A stretch of 5,498 nucleotides of DNA from the NCBI GenBank assembly GCA_031270925.1, contig JAISWY010000171.1:1-5498 (forward strand), written 5' to 3'. The stretch's first letter is position 1, and every line of letters starts with the position of its first letter. The position numbers were made by a program, and so were the translations under genes. The notes below the pieces were generated by a model that was given only the letters and a program-made list of their open reading frames with translations, was not told the DNA's origin and ran no database searches. Below, piece by piece: positions 1 to 4,436 of the stretch. Source of the DNA: Candidatus Symbiothrix sp. (GTDB taxonomy: Bacteria; Bacteroidota; Bacteroidia; Bacteroidales; Azobacteroidaceae).

Positions 1-326
1 ACGTTGGCGTCATTATGCTCTCGCGCCAAAGCGGTAGATTCCTCGTTCCAACACAAGGCCGAACGAATGTGTGCATGTTTGTTCAAAGTCATGTTGATAC
101 CGTTGCCGGAACCGCAAACCGCAATTCCGACGCCGACTTCTCCATTTTCTATGGCCTGCGCCAAACGATGGCCGTAATCGGCGTAATTCACGCTTTCGGC
201 AGTGTAAGTCCCGTAATCGATGTGTGGAATTTCCCGCTTATCCAAGCAGATGCGGATAAATTCCTTTATTTCGTAGCCTGCATGGTCGGAGGCTAAACCG
301 ATGCGCGGATAATCTGTCGCTTCCAT
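1..326 (-). CDS. rpiB: Ribose-5-phosphate isomerase B, 3' end outside window
   Basis: The enzyme interconverts ribulose 5-phosphate and ribose 5-phosphate in the cytoplasmic non-oxidative pentose phosphate pathway. The first 108 codons are present. Visible RpiB/LacAB family marks are an N-terminal ASDHAG (residues 12-17, Asp14/His15), the phosphate-loop segment VCGSGNGINM (70-79) with the likely catalytic base Cys71, and the conserved AREHNDAN (101-108) with His104. The family is usually about 145-150 residues, so roughly 40 C-terminal residues lie beyond the left edge. The ATG at 326-324 gives a start aligned with the family and lies 3 nt after the transketolase stop, so the gene is almost certainly the second gene of a tkt-rpiB operon and may be translationally coupled. 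No Shine-Dalgarno is visible, which is usual in Bacteroidetes. LacA/LacB is an alternative family name, but the Cys71 motif and the neighbour favour RpiB. Confidence 0.95.
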   Translation of the reverse strand, partial: MEATDYPRIGLASDHAGYEIKEFIRICLDKREIPHIDYGTYTAESVNYADYGHRLAQAIENGEVGVGIAVCGSGNGINMTLNKHAHIRSALCWNEESTALAREHNDAN

Positions 327-329
327 ATT

Positions 330-2351
330 TTATAAGATATTTTTTACTTGCTGATAGACGTTGACGCCGGTAAAGCCTAATTTTTCGTCCAAAACTTTGT
401 AGGGCGCCGAAAATCCGAACGATTCCAAGCCCCAAATATAGCCATCAGTACCGACTAAGCCTTGCAATGTAACGGGTAATCCGGCGGTCAATCCGAATTT
501 TTTCTTTCCGGGCAACAACACCGAATCCTGATATTCTTTCGATTGGCTGCGGAACAATCCTTCGGAAGGAACGGAAACGATGCGCACTTTCAGGCCGTCG
601 TTACGCAAGAGAGCGGCGCCTTCAATCAAAGTTGCAACTTCCGAACCTGAAGCCACTAAAATCACATCGGGATTGCCGTCGCATTCCACCACATAACCGC
701 CTTTTTGTGTTTGCAAAGCCTCTTCCGTGCGATTTTCTTTCGACGGTAAATCGTTGATATTCTGGCGGGAAAGAATTAAAGCCGTGGGCGTATGCGTATT
801 GACCATTGCCAATTGCCAAGCCACCGTGGTTTCGTAAACGTCGGCGGGACGAAGCACAAGCATCGAATTGTGTCCCTTGTGGTTTTTCAATTTTTCCATC
901 AGGCGGATTTGCGCTTCCTGTTCCACCGGTTCGTGTGTGGGGCCGTCTTCGCCTACGCGGAAAGCATCGTGCGTCCATATAAATTTGACGGGCAATTCCA
1001 TCAGCGCCGCCATCCGAACGGCAGGTTTCATGTAATCGGAAAAAACGAAGAAGGTGCCGCAAGCCGGAATTACGCCGCCGTACAGCGCCATTCCGATGCA
1101 CAAGCAAGCCATCGTCAATTCCGAAACGCCCGATTGCAGGAATGCGCCCGAAAAATCGTCTTTCGTAATGGCTTTGGTTTGTTTCAAAAAGCCGTCCGTT
1201 TTATCGGAATTGGATAAATCGGCCGATGTAACAATCATATTTTCAATATGTTGCGCCAAATATGCCAAAACGGTCGATGATGCGGCGCGCGTGGCTTGAT
1301 TGGGCTTTTGTTGGATTTCGTTCCAATTGATTTTCGGTGATTTTTCGTTCAGCCATGTTGTTAATTTAGCTGCTTGTTGCGGATTTTTTTCCGCCCAGCT
1401 TTTTTCTTCCGCTAAACGTTGATCGACTATTTTGCGTAATTCGTCGGCGCGTTGTTGATATAATTGTTGCACTTCGGGGAAAATTTGGAAAGGATTTTCG
1501 GGGTCGCCACCCAAGTTTTTAATGCTCGATGCGAAAGCGCCCGCTTCTCCGAGCGGCATTCCGTGCGTGGCGCAATTATTTTCGTAAGAATCGCCAGCCG
1601 ATGTACGTGCGCCTTTTCCCATCACGGTTTTACCTATTATTAAGGTTGGTCGCGTTTTTTCCGTTTGCGCTTCTTTCAAGGCCGCGCGAATTTGGCCGTC
1701 GTCATTTCCGTTGATTTCCAATACTTTCCAACCCCAAGCTTCGTATTTTTGTTTCGTATTTTCGCTTGTAACGGCATTGACGGTAGTCGAAAGTTGAATA
1801 TTGTTGGAATCGTAAAACATAATCAAATTATTCAAGCCCAAATGTCCCGCCATACGGCCGGCGCCTTGCGAAATTTCTTCCTGCACGCCGCCATCGGAAA
1901 TATAAGCGTAAATTTTTTGATTGGTCGCAAAACCGGTTTTCGCTTGCAGGAATTTGGCGGCAATCGCGGCTCCCACGGCAAAGGTATGTCCTTGTCCCAA
2001 GGGGCCAGACGTGTTTTCAACTCCATGCAGCATATCCACTTCGGGATGGCCGGGCGTAATACTTCCCCATTGGCGGAACTGCTTCAAATCGTCGAGCGTG
2101 TATTTTCCGGTCAGAGCGAGGATGGAATAGAGCATGGGCGACATGTGTCCCGGATCAAGAAAAAAACGGTCGCGATTGTGCCACGCCGGATTTTGCGGGT
2201 CATGCACTAAAAATTCACTGTATAAAACGTTGATAAAATCGGCGCCTCCCATAGCTCCGCCGGGGTGTCCCGATTTCGCTTTTTCGACCATTGCGGCAGC
2301 CAAGATACGGATATTGTCGGCTGCACGATTTGTGATGCTTGTAAAATTCAT
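330..2351 (-). CDS. tkt: Transketolase, complete, 673 aa
   Basis: This thiamine diphosphate- and Mg-dependent enzyme moves two-carbon ketol units between sugar phosphates, linking pentose phosphates with glycolysis. All three transketolase domains are present. The N-terminal PP domain has SGHPGGAMGG (27-36), DPGH (66-69), GPLGQGH (116-122), the cofactor motif SDGGVQEE (152-159) with DSNN (181-184), GKTVMGKGA (240-248) and THGMPLG (262-268). The Pyr domain has TSADLSNSDKT (375-385), catalytic Glu411 in GVSELTMA, and HDAFRVGEDGPTHEP (461-475). The C-terminal domain carries RPADVYET (501-508), SRQNI (528-532) and ASGSEV (567-572). The length is normal and nothing is missing. SDGG replaces the textbook GDG, which I recall as usual in Bacteroides transketolases. 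A TAnnTTTG box lies 23 nt upstream of the ATG, and rpiB follows 3 nt after the stop. Confidence 0.98.
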   Translation of the reverse strand: MNFTSITNRAADNIRILAAAMVEKAKSGHPGGAMGGADFINVLYSEFLVHDPQNPAWHNRDRFFLDPGHMSPMLYSILALTGKYTLDDLKQFRQWGSITPGHPEVDMLHGVENTSGPLGQGHTFAVGAAIAAKFLQAKTGFATNQKIYAYISDGGVQEEISQGAGRMAGHLGLNNLIMFYDSNNIQLSTTVNAVTSENTKQKYEAWGWKVLEINGNDDGQIRAALKEAQTEKTRPTLIIGKTVMGKGARTSAGDSYENNCATHGMPLGEAGAFASSIKNLGGDPENPFQIFPEVQQLYQQRADELRKIVDQRLAEEKSWAEKNPQQAAKLTTWLNEKSPKINWNEIQQKPNQATRAASSTVLAYLAQHIENMIVTSADLSNSDKTDGFLKQTKAITKDDFSGAFLQSGVSELTMACLCIGMALYGGVIPACGTFFVFSDYMKPAVRMAALMELPVKFIWTHDAFRVGEDGPTHEPVEQEAQIRLMEKLKNHKGHNSMLVLRPADVYETTVAWQLAMVNTHTPTALILSRQNINDLPSKENRTEEALQTQKGGYVVECDGNPDVILVASGSEVATLIEGAALLRNDGLKVRIVSVPSEGLFRSQSKEYQDSVLLPGKKKFGLTAGLPVTLQGLVGTDGYIWGLESFGFSAPYKVLDEKLGFTGVNVYQQVKNIL

Positions 2352-2373
2352 ATTTTCGAGTTAAAAATGTTCG

Positions 2374-2381
2374 CAAAGGTA
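2374..2381 (-). promoter_or_regulatory. Candidate -7 box of the tkt-rpiB promoter
   Basis: Read on the minus strand this is TACCTTTG, an exact match to the Bacteroidetes -7 consensus TAnnTTTG. It would start transcription about 15 nt upstream of the tkt ATG. No TTG/TTTG is seen at the expected -33 distance. That region is instead the loop of the neighbouring hairpin, so the promoter is less certain than the other three in the window. Confidence 0.6.
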
Positions 2382-2383
2382 AT

Positions 2384-2430
2384 AAAAAAATCGCATAAAA
2401 AGCCCCTAGGACAATTCATACGATTTTTTT
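2384..2430 (-). terminator. AT-rich hairpin, likely terminator of the thioredoxin-like gene
   Basis: Thirteen-nt arms at 2384-2396 and 2418-2430 are inverted repeats with one mismatch, which becomes a G-U pair in the minus-strand RNA. They flank a 21-nt loop. Each arm ends in seven A or seven T, so the minus-strand transcript ends its hairpin with a U run as in an intrinsic terminator. It begins 18 nt after the stop of the 2449-2931 gene. The stem core is short in G/C, so strength is uncertain. By symmetry it could act on either strand. Confidence 0.55.
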
Positions 2431-2448
2431 TATTTTTTCGGAAAAAAT

Positions 2449-2931
2449 TTACGATCCAAACATCTTCCGAATCTCTGATGGGCGGATGTTTTTCGCCACA
2501 ATCACTCCGTTTGCATCCATCAACCAATTTTCGAAACCGTTTTTCAAGCGATAACGCTTAAAAAGTTGGGAATCTCGTCCTTCCGGTTCGTTCCATTGGG
2601 TGGATTCGTCTAAATGATCTGTTTTGAGTACGCCCTTGAAAACGGCCGGATCTTCATCCATCGAAATCGAAACTAAGGCGATTTTCCCACTTTTCAATTG
2701 AGCGATTACATTGTGCATCTGCGTGTTCTCGACGCGCGATTGAGGGTTGTAGGCCGCCCAAAACTGCAGTAAAACATAATCTTTTCCCACTGTGTCAATT
2801 CCTTGCAAATTAACTTCCGGTGCAAGGTTCCCCGGCTGAATACCTTCGGTAAGTTGATTTTCCTGTGTTCCGGCGCCCACATAAAGGAACGCAAATGCCA
2901 AAACGGCGGAAAAACGAAAGAAATACCTCAT
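2449..2931 (-). CDS. Exported TlpA/AhpC-like thioredoxin-fold protein without active-site cysteines
   Basis: A 160-residue product. The chosen ATG (2931-2929) puts a signal peptide at the very N-terminus: basic MRYFFR, then a hydrophobic stretch to about residue 21. An upstream in-frame ATG at 2994 would add 21 charged, non-hydrophobic residues before it and is less likely. The mature part resembles periplasmic TlpA/ResA-type thioredoxins: PGNLAPEVNLQG (33-44), the beta strand YVLLQFWAAY (52-61), and the late WLMDANGVIVAK (136-147), which matches the 'fLID.dG.iv' strand pair. The usual WCPPC is replaced by YNPQS (61-65), and the cis-Pro loop by NGFENW (131-136), so both redox cysteines and the cis-proline are gone. 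It is therefore unlikely to be a disulfide oxidoreductase; a binding or structural role is inference. No lipobox cysteine is seen. A strong promoter lies at 3041-3073 and a hairpin terminator follows. Confidence 0.85.
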   Translation of the reverse strand: MRYFFRFSAVLAFAFLYVGAGTQENQLTEGIQPGNLAPEVNLQGIDTVGKDYVLLQFWAAYNPQSRVENTQMHNVIAQLKSGKIALVSISMDEDPAVFKGVLKTDHLDESTQWNEPEGRDSQLFKRYRLKNGFENWLMDANGVIVAKNIRPSEIRKMFGS

Positions 2932-3040
2932 AATTCTGTTTTTAAATGAATACTCAGTTGCTTGCGCAACCCTCCGATTTTCGGAGTATAGCACACTTTA
3001 TTCTTCACTAAGAAATCGGGCTTGCTATTAAAAACCGGTG

Positions 3041-3073
3041 CAAAGGTAGTAAACATTGTGGAGATGTGCAAAA
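3041..3073 (-). promoter_or_regulatory. Bacteroidetes-type promoter for the thioredoxin-like gene
   Basis: On the minus strand, TTTTG (3073-3069) is followed by 20 nt and then TACCTTTG (3048-3041), an excellent match to the -33/-7 consensus. Transcription would start near 3034, giving a leader of about 100 nt before the ATG at 2931. The long leader also covers the rejected ATG at 2994. Confidence 0.8.
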
Positions 3074-3077
3074 TTTT

Positions 3078-3093
3078 TATGTTTTATAACATA
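3078..3093. repeat. Short palindrome between divergent promoters
   Basis: TATGTT and AACATA are 6-nt inverted arms around TTAT. The palindrome sits 4 nt upstream of the -33 box of the minus-strand promoter. It could be a regulator site, but the sequence is AT-rich and a chance match is quite possible. Confidence 0.3.
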
Positions 3094-3140
3094 TTTTGAC
3101 AAGGTGTTATCCAAATTTTTGCGATTTTTCGCCGCGAACA

Positions 3141-3171
3141 TTTGTAATTTGAAAAGATTCTTGTATCTTTG
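3141..3171 (+). promoter_or_regulatory. Bacteroidetes-type promoter for tRNA-Ser
   Basis: TTTG (3141-3144), a 19-nt spacer and TATCTTTG (3164-3171) match the -33/-7 consensus exactly. The expected start near 3178 lies about 30 nt before the mature tRNA 5' end, leaving a short leader for RNase P to remove. Confidence 0.85.
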
Positions 3172-3208
3172 CACCGCCATTCGCAAGAATGAAGTTGAAA
3201 CAAAACTT

Positions 3209-3295
3209 GGAAGTGTGGGTGAGTGGCTGAAACCAACAGTTTGCTAAACTGTCGTGCGGGTAACCGTACCACGCGTTCGAATCGCGTCGCTTCCG
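3209..3295 (+). tRNA. tRNA-Ser(GCU), reads AGC/AGU
   Basis: The 87-nt sequence folds as a class II tRNA. The acceptor stem GGAAGTG (3209-3215) pairs with CGCTTCC (3288-3294), with one G-U. The anticodon stem ACAGT/ACTGT (3236-3240, 3248-3252) closes loop TTGCTAA with anticodon GCT at 3243-3245. The long variable arm has a 6-bp stem (3254-3259 with 3264-3269) and GTAA loop, as expected for serine. The T arm is ACGCG/CGCGT around TTCGAAT (3271-3287). The discriminator is G73, the serine identity base. CCA is not encoded (CTT follows), so it must be added after transcription. No clear U-run terminator follows. Confidence 0.97.
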
Positions 3296-3313
3296 CTTCC
3301 TTTGACCGTCCCC

Positions 3314-3345
3314 GTCATGTCGAGCGGAGCAAAGTCGAGACATCT
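3314..3345. repeat. Probable dispersed intergenic repeat after the tRNA
   Basis: The stretch is bounded by ATGTC (3317-3321) and GACAT (3339-3343), which are inverted, and holds GTCGAG twice in direct orientation (3319-3324, 3334-3339). From memory, elements of the form 'catgtcgag...gtcgagacat' are scattered between genes in many Bacteroidetes genomes, but only one copy is in this window, so the repeat status is not shown here. The imperfect hairpin might also end the tRNA transcript. Confidence 0.45.
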
Positions 3346-3376
3346 GATTTCCACCATTATTATCCTTGTACTTACA

Positions 3377-3404
3377 ACAATAGTACCCCAAAAAAGATTC
3401 AGCC
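3377..3404 (+). repeat. Direct repeat, copy 1
   Basis: This 28-nt stretch (starting ACAATAGTACCCC, ending GATTCAGCC) recurs at 3436-3464 with four transitions and one extra A in the A run. The copies start 59 nt apart. This copy has no promoter next to it. Confidence 0.7.
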
Positions 3405-3435
3405 CCTAAACACAGGGTTTTGCAGGTGACCCATA

Positions 3436-3464
3436 ATAATAGCACTCCAAAAAAAGATTTAGCC
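3436..3464 (+). repeat. Direct repeat, copy 2, next to the TetR promoter
   Basis: The 29-nt partner of 3377-3404 starts ATAATAGCACTCC and ends GATTTAGCC. It ends 4 nt before the -33 box of the TetR promoter, so it could be an upstream control element. It could equally be one end of a decayed mobile element or a duplication scar. I do not recognise it as a named repeat. Confidence 0.7.
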
Positions 3465-3468
3465 AAAT

Positions 3469-3499
3469 TTTGTTGTTTTCAAAAAAACATTTACCTTTG
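3469..3499 (+). promoter_or_regulatory. Bacteroidetes-type promoter for the tetR-oxidoreductase operon
   Basis: TTTG (3469-3472), a 19-nt spacer and TACCTTTG (3492-3499) fit the -33/-7 consensus exactly. Transcription should start near 3505, giving a leader of under 20 nt before the ATG at 3523. Confidence 0.85.
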
Positions 3500-3515
3500 T
3501 TGAATTATTATTCAA
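3500..3515. promoter_or_regulatory. Candidate TetR operator over the transcription start
   Basis: TTGAAT and ATTCAA are perfect 6-nt inverted arms around TATT; 14 of the 16 positions are symmetric. The palindrome abuts the -7 box and covers the expected start site. That is where a TetR-family repressor controlling its own gene would bind. Binding by the 3523-4134 product is inference. Confidence 0.5.
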
Positions 3516-3522
3516 TCAAAAT

Positions 3523-4134
3523 ATGCCAAGGACAAAAAAACAAAATGCTGATATTAAGGAATTAAGCATTGAAAAAATTAGAGATGCAGGATTAAAACTG
3601 TTTGCCACAAAGGGACTGGCGGCAACGAGTATCGTGGATATTTCCGAGTTGGCTGGCATCAGTACCGGACTAATGTATCATTATTATAAATCGAAAGAGG
3701 ATTTATACGCCGAATTAGTGAAGAGTGCCGTAACAAGCGCCAACGCTGCCGTTTTGGAAGTTGCGGAAATGCCGTTATCGCCGATGGAGAAAACCACGCT
3801 ATTAGCAAAAAACATGCTTGAGAGCATTGAAAAATACGAAATGACCGCCTATTTTTTCGTACTTATGCCGCAGGTATTCCTAAACAAGCTAATCCCCAAA
3901 AAAGTAAAACCATTTTTGAAAGAAGTGCTTTTACCAAAAGAAATTGTTAAGAAAATTATTATTGCCGGGCAACAAACGGGCGAAATCGTAAAAGGAAACC
4001 CGGATGCACTGTCTGTTTTCTTTTTTTCGTCCTTCACCGGATTGTGTACCTACAAGTTGATGATGGGAAAACAATTTATCCTTCCCTCTGTGGAAATGGT
4101 AACAGCGATGCTGTTGAATAAATCATATAAATAA
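3523..4134 (+). CDS. TetR/AcrR-family transcriptional regulator, 203 aa
   Basis: This is a DNA-binding repressor of the TetR type. Residues about 14-60 form the N-terminal helix-turn-helix domain: KIRDAGLKLFATKG (18-31), a first helix IVDISELAGIS (37-47), and the recognition helix TGLMYHYYKSKEDLY (48-62), with the hallmark YHYYKSKEDL. The remaining 140 residues are the variable helical ligand-binding and dimerisation part, from which no ligand can be named. Length is typical. The ATG at 3523 is right after a short leader and preserves the basic N-terminal tail (PRTKKQ). The gene has its own strong promoter with a palindrome at the start site, suggesting autoregulation. The FAD oxidoreductase begins 20 nt downstream on the same strand, so the pair is probably one operon and the enzyme's substrate or product may be the inducer. 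It is not recognisable as a specific named regulator. Confidence 0.95.
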   Translation: MPRTKKQNADIKELSIEKIRDAGLKLFATKGLAATSIVDISELAGISTGLMYHYYKSKEDLYAELVKSAVTSANAAVLEVAEMPLSPMEKTTLLAKNMLESIEKYEMTAYFFVLMPQVFLNKLIPKKVKPFLKEVLLPKEIVKKIIIAGQQTGEIVKGNPDALSVFFFSSFTGLCTYKLMMGKQFILPSVEMVTAMLLNKSYK

Positions 4135-4154
4135 TCTCAAATAAAATAAATAAA

Positions 4155-4421
4155 ATGAATGAAATGAAAAAGATTGCAATTATTGGCGCCGGTATTTCCG
4201 GCTTATCGGCAGGCATTCACGCCCGCCTGCATGGGTTTGATGTGGAACTTTACGAATCGCACCACAGCGTGGGCGGCGAATGTACGGCATGGCGCCGCAA
4301 AGGATACGACATCGACGGGTGTATTCATTGGTTAGTGGGCTCCAAACCCGGCTCACCGCTGCGCGCTGTCTGGGAAACCTGCGGCGCCCTGTCTCCGGAA
4401 ACGGGCATTGTCAACCATTAG
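4155..4421 (+). CDS. N-terminal fragment of the oxidoreductase (88 aa)
   Basis: If the TAG is read as stop, this 88-residue peptide contains only the dinucleotide-binding unit: strand MKKIAIIGAG, GxGxxG (11-16), Glu34 for the FAD ribose, and WRRKGYDIDGCIHW (46-59). It lacks the substrate domain and could not be a working enzyme alone. It is listed so that the piece an automatic annotation would show is recognised as part of the longer gene. Confidence 0.6.
   Translation: MNEMKKIAIIGAGISGLSAGIHARLHGFDVELYESHHSVGGECTAWRRKGYDIDGCIHWLVGSKPGSPLRAVWETCGALSPETGIVNH
4419..4421 (+). other. In-frame amber codon in the oxidoreductase gene
   Basis: The context is AAC CAT TAG CAT ATC. The frame before and after is the same and homology is continuous, so a single base change (for example CAG or GAG to TAG) explains it. 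The base after the stop is C, often the weakest context for termination. All intact genes in the window end in TAA, so the window does not itself prove that TAG is a stop here. Confidence 0.9.
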
Positions 4422-4436
4422 CATATCACTTCGTAC

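Noticed and set aside
15..296. 93-codon plus-strand frame at the left edge
   Set aside because: It is antisense to rpiB, whose motifs are unmistakable.
622..1107. 161-codon open frame on the minus strand in another frame
   Set aside because: It overlaps transketolase in a shifted frame, and its Arg/Gly-rich product has no recognisable domain.
1665..2210. 181-codon open frame on the plus strand
   Set aside because: It lies wholly antisense to the certain transketolase gene, has no promoter or family resemblance, and its composition is explained by the opposite strand's codons.
2932..2994. 21-residue N-terminal extension of the thioredoxin-like protein
   Set aside because: It would place charged residues before the signal peptide; the internal ATG at 2931 gives a normal export signal at the N-terminus.
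3095..3115. TTGACA-like sequence at 3096-3101 suggesting a sigma70 -35 box
   Set aside because: Bacteroidetes promoters use TTTG/TAnnTTTG, no matching -10 or -7 element follows at the right distance, and the consensus tRNA promoter is nearby.
3414..3432. GGGT...ACCC inverted pair as a terminator or operator
   Set aside because: The arms are only four bases with a long loop and no U run; this is expected by chance.
3107..3466. 119-codon minus-strand frame over the tRNA region
   Set aside because: It runs across the tRNA-Ser gene and the repeats in antisense, and has no domain or upstream signal.
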